64,000 nucleotides of DNA from Oscarella lobularis (Eukaryota; Porifera; Homoscleromorpha; Homosclerophorida; Oscarellidae): positions 2,993,747-3,057,746 of the forward strand of contig NC_089179.1 of NCBI RefSeq assembly GCF_947507565.1, written 5' to 3'. Below the pieces are notes generated by a model, which saw only the letters and a program-made list of their open reading frames with translations, made no database searches and was not told where the DNA came from. Below are positions 22,550-35,087 of the stretch, in pieces. The position numbers and the translations under genes are program-made. How positions within the stretch are numbered: position 1 is the first letter of the stretch; every line of letters begins with the position of its first letter.

Positions 22550-24067
22550 TCAAGGATTGAAATTTGATGGCTCTGCTGTATCGTTATCAGATTTATTTCT
22601 GTTCTTCGCATCTTGCAGCATTTCGTGTGTTTCCACTGTTTGGCCTTCCCTATTCCGCGTGATCATTTCTGTGAGCGTCCTGTTACGAGGACGAGTACCT
22701 TCACCCTCGAGCTGCCTGTTTTCATTTTTATTGTCGCTGGGATTACCGCCTGTCAATCTGTTTTCTTTTTCTTTCATTTGTCTTTGCTTATAGGAGCAAG
22801 TGAAACAAATGGCTATAGTGGCTAAAACTGGAAGAAGGAGAAGAATCAACCACAGGAATTGTTGGCCTTTGTTCTTTCTCGTTGTTGATTCTGTTGCTCC
22901 AAAATCTGTGTTGAACTCTAACGGAGTAATCATTTGTTAATAATACTATTTGTTCTTCTAATCACCATTTGTGTTACCAGATTGGCAAGTTTCGCGGTTC
23001 CAGACTTTGAAAGACATCAATTTTTCTTCGCTGAGTCCGTTTTTGTTTTTCGCTCGCACTGTGCATGTCACTTCTTGGCAAACGTGAGAGTGAGTCATAA
23101 CATTTTCGATTTCTTTCCTAACGACGACTTTTGGCAGAGAGCACGTTAGGTTTCTGCAGCTGCTTGGAATTTTTATCACAGGAAAATTCGTTTGTGGAAC
23201 GTGGCAGAAAAGCCGTATTTCTGTTGTGGGCAAATAATTATCGCGGATTTCAAGCACGAGGCCCTCTTTTCCAAAAGTAAGATTAAGAAGCTCCGGCTTA
23301 TCTATTGAAATCATTATTACCTCGTGTATGCAGTAGACAACTTATAGTAATAACCTGTTACTTTGACATAGAACGTTTTCAGCGTGGACACTTCTGCCGC
23401 TGTATTGACTCTTTTACAGTGGTACTCGCCTGCGTCGTCAAAGGCCACATTTTTAAGAGTTAATTGAAAGCAGTAAATCGTGCAGTTAAGACGTATTTGT
23501 CCTTTATACCATATTACCGGTGAGTTGTTCAGATAGCCCGAGCAGGTCAAATTGACCGTCTTGTTCAACTGCAAGTCAATTTCCTCCACATCTGGTTTCT
23601 GTAGAACTTCGAGCTTTATTGTTGCGCTGAGAGAGTGATTGGCTAGCAGGACGCATGTGTAATTGCCGGCGTCTTCTTTCTGAACTCGATAAAATCTAAG
23701 CTTGACGGTGCCTGCTATGCAGGATGCAGTGCGAAACTGTCGCTGGAAGAGTTCGTTTTTGTCTTTGAAGCAGCGATAAGAGGTAATGATAGTCCGTGTT
23801 TGTCCCATGCCGATATAAGTGTTTGTTAGGCGAAAGACCATCTCTATTGCTTCGTTCTCTAGAGCTGGACCAATCACTTCCGCCTTCGTAATGGATTGCC
23901 GTGTAAAAGACAAGAGCCTTGTTTGACTCTCAACCTCTAAATTTGCGTTTTTACAGTTTGTCTTTGAAAGAAACGAGTTCTATACCTTTTTGCCCGCATC
24001 TAATTATTTCTCCTAGACTACTTAAGCTGAAAAGCGTTGCAGCGCAGAGTAGGGACGAAGCGAACAT
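22550..24067 (-). CDS. Type I transmembrane Ig receptor, copy 2
   Basis: Paralogue of the gene at 8012-9564. Signal exon starts at ATG 24067 (MFASSLLCAATLFSL), then two Ig domains (about 23913-23355), a Cys-rich third domain (about 23302-22980), stalk and membrane helix (LWLILLLLPVLATIAICF) and cytoplasmic tail to 22550. Relative to copy 1 there is a 12-base deletion in Ig1 (it loses four residues before ANHSLSAT), a shorter stalk and a different C-terminal end (NDTAEPSNFNP). The single tail tyrosine of copy 1 is replaced by histidine (ETHEML), so copy 2 cannot signal through that motif. The ectodomains are otherwise very close, so ligand binding may be shared while signalling differs. Confidence 0.75.
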
Positions 24068-25225
24068 GGTGATTATAGGCGGTGTCGTCGTTTTTAGCTG
24101 TCATGAAGGGAAGACTAAGTCGTTTATCATATCAAATTCTCTATATTCACCTTTGGAGTGCTTCAATTCTTCGGGGAATTTTCCCCGAACGATGGAGCGA
24201 GCCGCTTGAGCACGGGCTTAGGACTTCTTTCGGCTCTTACGGCAAAGCCAAATGTAATTCTCAGCAGTTTGCGTACTACTCTGGGTTGCTTTAGTGCCAA
24301 TTCTCGTTGGAAGCGGGTTTGCGCAAGATGCTCACATGATTGCATGGAGCTCCATGCAACGCATAAACATGCAACGCATAAACATGCAAATGGCTCATGT
24401 GATCTCGTTGTGCGTGCCTAGCGCTTCGACCACAGTTGAATCACCGCTGTTTCGGAGACGGGTAGGTGCCTGGTGGCGTACGTGCCAAAAGAACTAGCTG
24501 CATGTATCAATACAGCATAAAGCAATCCCTGTCTTTTGTAGAATTAGAATGTTTCGTCTTGGAAAGAGAAATAAGAACTGTTGGTTTCTGTTTTGTCTTG
24601 AAGTCTGCCTCGGCTTCCACGAAGCTCTGGGTGCAGGTAAAAAGACGATAGAGGCACAATGAGTTTGTATCGTTCTGAAATGGAGCACTTCGTAAAAATA
24701 GCTCATGACTCGTATTATTTGGCAGCAGCTACGTCATAATGATATAGCTATCTTGCTACAACTGTAAGAACCCACATTTTAATTACCCCCAATTGAAGAA
24801 ATTAGTTTAGCTTCTCTTTGTGACGGCGTTGAAAGGACGTGTAGAGTCCGTTCACGCCCTCTTTTGCGTCCGGATTGCGGAAGCTTTTTGTGATATATAA
24901 ACTTGGCTGTCTTTATTCCAATCTAAAGGTCTCGATAGCTGCATGTCACTTTCTATTAGATCCGATTCAACGTGAGCACCCTAACAACAATACGATGAAT
25001 CCGCTGCCGTCATTAGAAATATCTGGCTTCCTGTTCCCAATTACTCGAAAGCTATTTTAGTGCGGAGTTGTCATCTTTCGTAAACCTCAACGTGCCTGTT
25101 TTTCCTTCTACCGCGCGATAGAGCTACAAAAATTTACGTTTAGAAGTCCCCTCGCGTAATTCTGTTGTTGGAACCGATCACGTGCATTATAGCATCAGTT
25201 GCTCTTCTGAGTCTTCTCTCTGTAG
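24068..25225. other. Divergent intergenic region of Ig block 2
   Basis: Matches 9565-10560 with indels. It includes a short stretch, AACGCATAAACATGC, repeated in tandem near 24359-24385. No coding exon could be confirmed; the missing first exon of the four-Ig gene should lie here. Confidence 0.4.
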
Positions 25226-26680
25226 TACCTGGCTTTTCGCCAAAGCCTAAGGCAACAACTGTTGAAATTTACGAAGGCCAAGTCTTCGAGCGCTACTGCT
25301 ACTTTGGTGCAAAGTTGCGCCCGTCTTTGGACGCGGGCTGGCACTTTGTCCCATCTAAGCATCTCTCGGAAAGAAGGATTACAATGGACATTTCTGTCAT
25401 TCCTCGTTTTGTTATTCTTCGTATACCATCAATTCAAAAACATGATGAGGGCATTTTGGAATGTGTCAATAACGATGGAAGAACCGTGCACAGACTAAAA
25501 CTTGTTGTAAGGGGTGCGTATGTCTCGAATTTCTAAACGGGCTCATTTTATAAAGCGTTTTCTAGATATTCCGCTAATTCAATTGACTTTGGATAGGTCA
25601 ACTCGAGTAGTTGGCGGATCTGCAAAGTTTAGTTGTTTCTTTGACGCCGACATCGAAATGTTCATGTTCTGGTTTCATAAAGGCAAAGTGGTTCACGCTA
25701 GCCTAAAGTACATTGTTCGCTCGCATAAGAATGGTATGACGTTGAGAATCACATCATTGGAGCAAAGCGACAAAGGAACCGTTTCATGCCGAGCTATTAC
25801 AGACAGATTTAATTCTACAAGTGTTAGGGCAACTCGTGTGCTTCAAGTCGAATCTTCTCCCTCAGTTTCCGTGAGTCCAATGAGAGTGACAACCTACATT
25901 GGTGCTAAGGTAACATTTTTTTGCAACGTTTCGGGTGATCCTAAACCAAACATAACCTGGTTTCAAATGTGCAATGGGTCTAATGTAGTCCTCAGTATGA
26001 AGCAAGAGCTTACTTTGCTTCACGTTTTGAAAAGCAGTTGTGAAAGGTACACTTGCATTGCACAAAACATCCATGGTGTGCGAAGGGAGGCAGTCAGGCT
26101 AAAAGTTAAAGGTGAGTAATTTTTCGCGATAGCAGTGAATATCAATGTAGCTGTTTCTATAGAGCATGCACTAAAGATGGAAAACGTTTATGGCTCAACT
26201 TTATTTCTTCCTTGTCCTTCAAGTAGAGGAAAGCCGCTACCTGAAGAACGGATGAATTGGTGGTTTGAAAGTGGCGATAATACTAGTTTTAGTGAAAAGC
26301 ACTACAAAGTGGTATCTTCTCTCAAAAGAGGCTTTGGCATTGTGATAAAAAATGTGACGGAAGCTGATAGCGGAATATATAAGTGTATTTGGAGAGGATA
26401 CACAGGCAACGCAGTATCTCAGAAAACCTTCATTGTAAGAGTCCCGAGTGAGAAACCTGACAAGCCGAAGGTGATGATTTTCAATTCATCGGATATCGTT
26501 CACGAGTCTGTTAGCCGAGGAAATTCTTCTCTGAACAACTCAGTTTTCAAAGGCGTTTTTGACATGGATCTTCCTGGTGGTTCAATCAATAACGCTGACG
26601 GCATTCCTTCAAGTCCTATTATTACCTTTGTTATCTCGTTTCTTATTTTCAAGAGTTTCTTTTTGATAATAAATTTCTGA
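25226..26680 (+). CDS. Four-Ig surface protein with GPI-type tail, copy 2 (5' end unresolved)
   Basis: Exons 25226-25513 (Ig1), 25566-26111 (Ig2-Ig3) and 26163-26680 (Ig4, stalk, hydrophobic tail FVISFLIFKSFFLIINF). The layout is as in 10561-12018. Ig1 differs at many residues, including a deletion around the KHLSERR segment (KHLAESERG in copy 1) and a His for Arg in GWHFVPSK. Ig2-Ig3 match copy 1 nearly base for base over several hundred bases. The exon upstream of 25226 is hydrophobic (IIASVALLSLLSV) and could include the end of a signal peptide, but no ATG is seen in that frame. Membrane attachment through GPI is inferred from the tail. Confidence 0.72.
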
Positions 26681-27313
26681 ACTTTTCATTGTTTACAAAC
26701 TTTTGTATGTCGAAACCAAGAGAAACCAAAGTTGTCGAATTGGAACGCGCGCCCTATAATCCGGGCATTCTTTCGTTTCAAAACTTCGCGATTCTGGCTC
26801 TATCGTCTTCTCTTCAAGCGCCTCAACCGTCCTTATCGCTACATCCTGGCATATGAAAAGAGTTTTCCTTTCTCTTTGGTGGTGAGCTCTTCTTGTTTAC
26901 GCACAGTAGACCGTACGTCTGTAAAGTTCCTATCTATGGCCTGGCCTTGCTGGACACATGCGATCTTCGATATCCAACTTTTCAAGATCACATATCGCAA
27001 GATAGATAGAGGCGCGTGGAAAGAGGCTCGCTTTTATTTGCTCGTAAGGCCTCTTTCTCGTAGTTTATGCAGTAGAGGCAGAGCACGGATATCTATTCGT
27101 GGGCAGAGTCTATAGTGAAGTGTACGTCAGAACATTTTTATAAAATTTATGCTATATTCGTCCCGCGTCGCTAAAACATTTTGCAGAGATGAGGAATTCT
27201 CGATTTCTAAGGCGACTTTCTTTTTAGAGCGAGAGCCAATCACTCAACGTTTATGCATATCAGCACTATCATTTCGCGTTGATCGAGATGCTATTACGGC
27301 AACCTCTAATTAA
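26681..27313. repeat. 3' flank of duplicated Ig block, copy 2
   Basis: Matches 12019-12731 but lacks the retroposed insert seen there. Homology ends near 27313. No gene supported. Confidence 0.6.
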
Positions 27314-27909
27314 ACGTGTTGCACCTCACCTAAAGCTTTTATATTGAGTAAATGTGACTGTTGTTTTAAAAACAACAGTTAGGCCGGCGGCTGTAGGAGT
27401 ATTCGATCCTTTTTCGAATGTCTCACCGTTACGTTTCTGTTCCTCTTATGGGCGTCGTTTTGAACTATTAGTCTGATGACGTTTGAGCTACATGTATATC
27501 ATAGTATGAGCGGAAAATTAACCGCAGTGATACGTCATTCAGAAGCTTTGTTTCGACAAGTAACGAACGCTCGGTGAGGCAGGCGTCACCGATGCGCCGA
27601 AATGCGTTCGCTGGCACTTTTTGAGCTAGCGCAGACGATGATCATGATAAATGAGGGATTAGAACGCGGTTCCTCCCGCTTTTCTTACTGTATGCGTCAT
27701 CCGTTGCAGTATAGTTGGATATCGATTTCCTAATTTTGATCGTGACGTCAAGCCCTATTTTCACGACTTCCGAGTACGAAATTGGTTCTCGTCTCTTTTA
27801 GGTGCCATGCAAACGCGAGATACGTTCGGAGGTTGAGTGTCGAGTTGGTTGAAAGTCATCGCGGTCATCATCGTCACAAGAGCTATACAGTACCTACGTC
27901 GCAGGGGGA
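27314..27909. other. Unique spacer between Ig block and RTK tandem
   Basis: Nothing recognisable apart from short self-complementary runs (for example GTTTTAAAAAC near 27364). No coding exon. Confidence 0.45.
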
Positions 27910-28763
27910 GGCGGGGGCATAATCTGATAATACCGTGATCAACTGTCCGAAAAAAATTCCTCTAGTGTAGAAAAAATGCATTCGACAATCAGTCGTCCAC
28001 CGGCGTCCCATCCGAGCCAAGATGTATATAGGCAGAGCAACCTTTTTGGTGCTCGTCCATGCATCTAATAACGACACAAATCATGCGTTAGGCATTGCTA
28101 CTCTATACTCCTTCCCACACTTTGGATCAGTGAAATCAATTTTAATTTTAGGCAGTGGCTGATATAAGAGTAGCTTGAGGCACCGCCTCATCGGCCGGAA
28201 AGGGTTTTTCCGGCCATGAAAAGATTTTCTTTTCAGAAGAGTCGAGTGACGATTTCGTCGTCGAGAAGAGCGTCTTCGTGATGACGCTGTGCTAGAGTAA
28301 GGCTTTCTCACACGTGTGCTCGGAATTAGAATTTTGTTTGTCTAGCCAGACTCAGTAATAGAGATCGAGTCATCGACGTCTCCTGATCATAGCTCAACAA
28401 ACCGCGTCCACGCGTACATCGGCTCTCCGGCTAGCACATCCTAATTTTCCGCGCCCACAGGTTTCATCTCCGAATCGATACTTCATCTCCGAGTCTACAG
28501 TGAGCCCGCCTTTCCGCTTGTCTCGACCGATTGAGAAACGGGCAATTAACAGCGCTAGAGGTGCAAGCGAGTTTGACGCGTTCTACTGCATTCCCCTGCG
28601 AATCAAGTCATGGTCAATCGCATCGGATTCATCTTCGAAGGTGAGACACGCGCGATCGAAGGTCCTTTGTGATGACTAATGGCCGTGGTGGCGAGGAAGC
28701 AAAGCGCACTATGTATGGCGCTCTGGTTATATTTATATAGAACACCTGGGGCTATAGCAGCGC
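27910..28763 (+). repeat. Duplicated upstream region of RTK, copy 1
   Basis: Matches 33956-34880 with many small indels. Short minus-strand open frames (28081-28311) are only partly kept in the second copy (34233-34418) and are not believed. It probably contains the promoter of the first FN3 receptor kinase. Confidence 0.6.
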
Positions 28764-31700
28764 ATGGCATGTGCAGAAGGTCGTTGTTGTATAGGACGTT
28801 CGGATTGGCGCGTCGTCTTGGTCTTCAACTTGCTACTTTGGTCGACCGCTTTGCAGACGACTGAAATTGTGCCGACAACAGCAACGGAACAGACACGTAA
28901 AAGAAACAAATCACGCGCACTTTCTGGGGCGTAATTCGCTAATGTTTTTTTTTTCTCTTTAGCTCTTAGTTTTCCTCCTGCAAATGTCTCTGTTCGTGTC
29001 TTGAATTCGACTAGTTTGCACGTATCGTGGGACCCGCCTCTCAATGGCATCGTTGTGAACTACACGGTTGTGTATGCTACAGGCATTACGTATCGTTCGC
29101 AGCTGGTTTCCGGTGGAAGACTCTCAATTACTCTTACCGGATTGAATGAGTTCACGCGTTATAACGTCAGCGTCAGTGCCTTTACCTTAGGCAATATCGG
29201 TCCCGAAAGTTCGCCAATGAGCGTGATCACTGACGAAGACGGTTAGAGTACTTCATTTATTGAGTATTCATGCCTATTCTTTTATTTTCTAGTGCCTAGT
29301 CAACCGCCAACTAATTTGGCAGTCACTCCTATTCATCCTCTATTACATCAGAATCGCTGTCTGAGCGAACTTCATGTTGAATGGGATCCTCCTCCTGCTG
29401 AAGATCGCAACGGGATAATCATTCTTTATGAAATTTACTACATTGGAGCAGAGTTTGATACGGAACTTCGTATAGCTAATGTAAGCGGTAATGTTCGATC
29501 GGTGAACCTGGCTGGCCTGGAAGAGTACGTAATGTATGACGTCAAAATCCGTGCTTTCACCAGCGTTGGTTCCAGCTCTTTTTCTCCGGTTCAGTCAGTT
29601 AGAACGTATGCAGGTCAGTACAGCAAGTAGTCCGAAAAACGACGGATTATTGTAAACTTTTAGCGCCGCCCAGAAGTCCAACAAATTTATCTTTTCTCAA
29701 TGTCACCTCTAATTCTAGCATAGATGGTCGGTCTGATCTTAAAGTGACTTGGTCTCTTTCTCCAAGAGATGTCAATGGATTGTTTGCGGGAATACAAATT
29801 GGTTACCAATGCTCTTTCAACGGCTACAGGAACGACAGTGTGAGCGGCGAAGGAGAACACGTCCGAGTGATGCATTCCTGTGATAATAAATATTATTACG
29901 TCAGCAGTTCTGTGCAAAACAAAACAGAATACGTGATCACCAATTTGATGAGGTTCTATAGTCTTTATCTCCTCGCCTCGACGCTCTTCTTATATATAGA
30001 ACTTGTTTCTTGTTTTAGTTACTCGCGCTACAATGTCTTTGTTTACGCAGTGTCTCTAGATTCATCGTTAGGATTTCAATACCTGAGCGGTTGGATGTCT
30101 AACGTTGTTTTGACGGCAGAAAACAGTAAGGCAATTCTGTACAAGTATCAATACGTTATATTTAATTATTAAAAAATAGGGCCAACTGGCGCTCCCCGGA
30201 ATATATCCGTGTTTGGAATCATTGGAGGAAAGGAGCTTTTAGTGACGTGGACCCAGTTGCTTTGTACCCTTATCAACGGCTTGTTGGAAAAGTACGTCAT
30301 TTACTATGAAAAAGTGAGCGAATCAGCAGCGCCTGTTCAATTTGTTAATGCATCTCCAAGTTCCACGGTATGACCGTTTATCAACTTATATTTGTAATCT
30401 AATTCGCTTCATAGAACTACACTTTATCAAACTTGGAGCCTCTTGGTGAGTATTCAGTTTGGATGCGGGCTTTCACGAAAGTGGGAGGAGGTCCTCGTAC
30501 TCCCATTGTCCGAGCACGGACAACGGAAAGAAGTAGGACGTTCCTTTTTGAATGCTCTACGCGGCTAACGTGGTGTGCTTTTCAGTTTGCGAATGTTATT
30601 TGCCGGGTTCGGTGAGCGAAAACTGCAGCCTGACGACGGGCCAGTGTTTGTGCCGCGATGGCGTCCAAGGACAGAACTGTGACACGTGCATTCTAACAGG
30701 AAATTCATTTGCAAATGTATCCGAATGTCCCGGTACGAGTCCACGGTAACGACAACTAAATGTTTTCTTAAATTATTTTTGTTCGGTTTCAGCTCCCCAG
30801 TCTGCACCTATGATTCTATATTGCGAAGGTCTTCAGGGAAATCAAGGCAAAGTGAAGGCAATTCGATTAAATTACACGGACGTTTCCGACTGGCGTGGTG
30901 AACGTCGAGGATACCGTGTCAATGTGTTCAAAGGAAACGAAACGGGCGTTGGTCAAGTCTTTAGTGATACCATGTACATCGGGCAATCAGCCGGCGAATC
31001 AGATGTCTTGAACCTCAATCAGTCGACGATCGACTTCGATCAGTGGTACACGGTAACTATGGTAGCTGAAAGTCGCGCCGACTTCAACCAAACGACCGTC
31101 GGTCCGAGCAGCGATCCTTGCCATTTCCTGATACCGACGCCCGTTCGTAAGCCACAAGACGCAGGTAATATGTGCATCGCTGTTTCCTTCTCGATCTTAT
31201 TTATCATCATTTAGAGAGTGATGACACCATTGTGTCATCTATCTATGATGACACTATGACAATCGTCATTGCTGTAGCTGTTTCTGTAGCTATGCTCTTA
31301 CTTATCGTTATTATAGTCTGCGTGCGAAAGAGACGTCATCAGGCAAAATTGGAAGAAATTCGACTGCAAAACATACAAAGCCAACACGAAAGGCTTAACG
31401 ACGAAATACCTCGCTGGCTCATGACGTGGCCATCGTACGAAAAATTCCAATTGAACAGGGATTGTCTCAAAATCGAAGAAGAACTCGGCGAAGGACACTT
31501 CGGAACAATGTATATCGCGTGGGCTACGGGAATTGTCGACGACGAAGAAAAAACGCGAGTTGCAGTAAAAACACTGAAACAAGGATCGTCGCAGGAAACG
31601 GCCGAAGATTTCCGAAAACAAATGGAAATTGCGATGGACTTCGATCATCCGAACGTCGTTCGTCTTCTCGGAATCTGCACGCGCGACGAACCTCTCTATC

Positions 31701-33028
31701 TCATCGTCGAACTGACGAAACACGGCGATTTGAAGGACTACATTCGAAAATCTCATTCCAACGACACTCACCCACGTCCTGCTCTCTCGATTGTGCAACT
31801 CGTCGACATCGCCGCTCAGGCGGCATCCGGCGTCGCCTATCTCGCGTCGCGCCGGTTCGTTCATCGCGACATCGCCGCGCGAAACTTTCTCGTCGGCGAA
31901 AACGGAAATAAGTTGACCATCAAAATCTCTGACTATGGAATGGCGATAGATGAGTACAAAGAGGAGTACTGTCGTCGTAAAGGCGCTGCGATGCCCGTTC
32001 GATGGATGGCGCCCGAAGCGATCGCCGACGAGAAACAGACGGTCGAATCGGATGTCTGGTCACTGGGCGTTGTTCTGTGGGAGGTCTTCGCATTGGGCTC
32101 TCTGCCGTATATTGGTCAAAGCAACGCGGAGGTGATCGACGGCATTCTTCGGGGTAGCTTGACTTTGGATCGCCCGTCGCTCTGTCCCCGGTCCGCGTAT
32201 CAGTTTATGATTCGCTGCTGGGAGAGGAATCCGTCTGAACGAATCAAGTCGGACGACGTCGCCAGCGCTTTAAAAGCTATGAGCGATATGGGCGACATAT
32301 CTGCAAGTCATTTGGCGGTGTCGCCGGCTCCACCATCAAAGCCGCCCGTTGATGTGGATGACATGCCGATGAGGCATGTCACTCCTTCTGGAACCAAATT
32401 ATACCAAGCTCTATCGCCTCACACTTACTTAGAGCAGCGTGACGATGACGTTCCTTCTGCGTCGACCGGTCAGAGGCGTAGCACGCACGTGCCGGATTCA
32501 CAGAACAAGAGTGAGGAGTCTAGAAGCAAATTAGATCCCACGTATGCAGAACTGCCCTGCACTTACTTAGAGCTGGGTGACGACGACGTTCCTTCTACGT
32601 CGACCGATCAGAAGCGTAGTACGCACTTGCCGGATTCACAGAACGAGAGTGAGGAGTCTAGAAGCAAATTAGATTCCGCAGAACCAGATTTGGTGCCTCA
32701 CTCTTACTTGGAGCTGTGTGACGACGACGTTCGTTCTGCGTCGAAAAAGCGTAGTAAGCACTCAGCGGATGACACCAACGCTTTAGCGCCAACGCAATCC
32801 AAGCTGCCCGATTGCACGTCAATGAGTCCTGTCACTTCTTTTGACACAAAATTGAATCAAACGCCCAAAGAAAAAGCCGGATTCCTTGAATCCGATGACG
32901 CTTACGTGAATATGAGTGTTGGTCTGAAGCGCAATACACACGGGAAGGTTTCACAGGAAGAGCGCGAGGAGGTGGAAGAGGAGCAGGTGAAATCAGCGAG
33001 TGTTACGTATGAGAACATTACTTGTTAG
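28764..33028 (+). CDS. FN3 / laminin-EGF receptor tyrosine kinase, copy 1
   Basis: Ten exons: 28764-28896 (signal segment VVLVFNLLLWSTA), 28963-29241 (FN3-1), 29293-29613 (FN3-2), 29664-29952 and 30019-30125 (FN3-3), 30180-30367 and 30415-30532 (FN3-4), 30586-30732 (laminin-type EGF, CECYLPGSV...CDTC), 30793-31164 (membrane-proximal domain), 31215-33028 (membrane helix, kinase and tail in one exon). Kinase motifs: GEGHFG loop, VAVKTLK, HRDIAARNF, SDYG instead of DFG, MAPEA, and DVWSLG. Lys, HRD Asp, APE and the C-lobe Arg are all present, so catalysis is plausible. The activation loop reads DEYKEEYCRR, with Cys where many RTKs have the second Tyr of a YY pair. The tail has three YLEL-type repeats, then AYVNM and TYENI, candidate PI3K/Grb2 docking sites. 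Ligand unknown. Confidence 0.85.
32409..32760 (+). repeat. Three tandem tyrosine-motif repeats in RTK copy 1 tail
   Basis: Units of about 42-47 residues with consensus T-Y-L-E-L-x-D-D-D-V-P-S followed by Ser/Glu-rich sequence, each carrying one candidate phosphotyrosine. The third unit is degenerate. The second receptor has about twice as many units. Confidence 0.75.
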
Positions 33029-33955
33029 AAGTCGTAGTTATATAGCAGAGCAATCTTTCCTTACACGTCACAAATCATTCAGTAAGTCACTACATATCAT
33101 GCTGCGGTAGCTACGATCGATATTTGCGGAGTTTTTGATAGTTGTCAATATTTTAATTCATGTGATTTTCAGACGAAAGTATTAGTATGTCTACTTATTA
33201 GAGGACGGTACAAAGCAGTAAATGTTTTTGTATCTGGCTGATCAGCATGACTCTATATGTAATCTTTTTCTTAGTCATTGCTGTTAGTTAGTCTTGATCT
33301 GTTTAGGATTTCAGCACTATACTAGTAGCTTTTTCATGCAATATTGTTAGTACTGTACGTGTCACATACCCAGCCGACCAAATTGAATCATACGAAGCCC
33401 CTTGGTAGTCGATTTCGACGCATGTTTGGCCTTCAATTCCTAGGCGTGCAGATTGAAAAGTTTGGTTGTAATCCTCATCCGGGCCGGCTAGATTTCGGGA
33501 CCCGGCACCTTCACAATTAATCAGCTCTCTCCCGGCCCGCAATCCTGTTGCTAGCGACGGCGTACCTTTATAACGACTATGACCGGATCGGTTTATTGTT
33601 TAAGTATGTTTCTACGCGTAACGGAGTATTCGAGGGACCCCGATTCGGCGAGAAAATGACCGAGTCTCGATCGTACGTGCTCCGGGTCCCAACGTAGCGC
33701 GCCTAGTCGTCGGTTCCGAACGCCGACGCTCTCTCCTGCTCGCGCTTCGACTCTTCGCGTTTGGAGTCACCCGTAGCTACTTCGGTTTAGACAAGGAGGA
33801 AAGAGTGGCGGACACTCCAAGCTGAAGTGAAAGCTAGCTACCTTGAAGAATGCCACCTATCACTTGCTTATGGTTCGCTGCCGGGAGAGGATCGAATCCG
33901 TCCGAAGAATTCACTCAGAGACGATCGACGTCATTCGTGCGGCGATTGCAGCGAA
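33029..33955. other. 3' flank of RTK copy 1
   Basis: Matches the flank of copy 2 (39573-40550). No coding exon is supported; a short minus-strand frame at 33303-33542 is not conserved in copy 2. Confidence 0.5.
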
Positions 33956-35087
33956 TGAGGGAGTGGGGGACATAATCTGATCATCTGAGATCAACTGTCC
34001 GAAAAAAAATTCCTAGTAGAGAAACGGCATTCCAGCATCGGGACCTGTTACAAGTAAGAAGGATCCTAGTGTAGAAAATGCATTCGACAATCAGTCGTCC
34101 ACCGGTGTCCCATCCGAGCGAAGAACTTAATTACCTGTAGGCAGAGCAACCTTTTCGATGCACGTCCATGCATCTAATAACGACACAAATCATGCGTTAG
34201 GCATTGCTACTCTACAGGTAGACCTGCCCACACTACGGATCATTGGAATCATTTTTAATTTTAGGCAGTGACTGATATAATAGTAGGCACCGCCTCATCG
34301 GCCGGAAAGGGTTTTTCGGGACATGAGAAGATTGGCTTCTCAGCAGAGTCGAGTGATGATTTCGTCGTTGGGAAGAGCGTCTTGGTGATGACGTTGTGCT
34401 AGAGTAAGGCTTTCTCACACGTGTGCTCGAACTTAGAATTTTGTTTGTCTAGCCAGACTCAGTTATAGAGATCGAGTCATCGACGTCTCCTGGTCATACC
34501 TCAACAAACCGCGGCCACGCGTACAACGGCTCTCCGGCAAGCACACCTTTGGCCACAAGCACATCTTTGGCCTAATTTTCCGCTCCTACAGGTTTCATCT
34601 CCGAATCGATACTTCATCTCCGAGTCTATAGTGAGCCCGTTCCCGCTTGTCTCGACCGATTGAGAAACGGGCAACAGAGGTGCAAGCGAGTTTGACGCGT
34701 TCTATTGCGCGTGCGAATCAAGTCATGGTCAATCGCATCGGATGTATCTTCCAAGGTGAGACACGTACGGGCGATCGAAGGTCCTGTGTGATGACTAATG
34801 GCCGTGGTGGCGAGGAAGCAAAGCGCACTATGTATGGGGCTCATGTTATAGTTATATAGAACACCTGGCTATATAGCAGCGTGGCACGTGCAGATCGAAT
34901 GTCGTTGTGTTATTATAGGACGTTCGGATTTGCGCGTCGTCTTGGTCTTCAACTTGCTACTTTGGTCGACCGCTTCGCAGACGACTGAAACTGTGCCGAC
35001 AACAGCAACGGAACAGACACGTAAAGGAAAACAAATGACGGCGCGCCCTTTCCGGCGCGTAATTCCTTAATGTTTATTTTTCTTTAG
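33956..35087 (+). repeat. Duplicated upstream region and first-exon area of RTK copy 2
   Basis: Matches 27910-28962. The signal-peptide frame is still readable near 34909-34996 (VVLVFNLLLWSTA), but the initiator of copy 1 corresponds to GTG here (34881-34883), a net 7-base difference shifts the frame after it, and no other in-frame ATG follows the preceding stop. The first exon of copy 2 therefore looks defective or is supplied from elsewhere. Confidence 0.55.
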
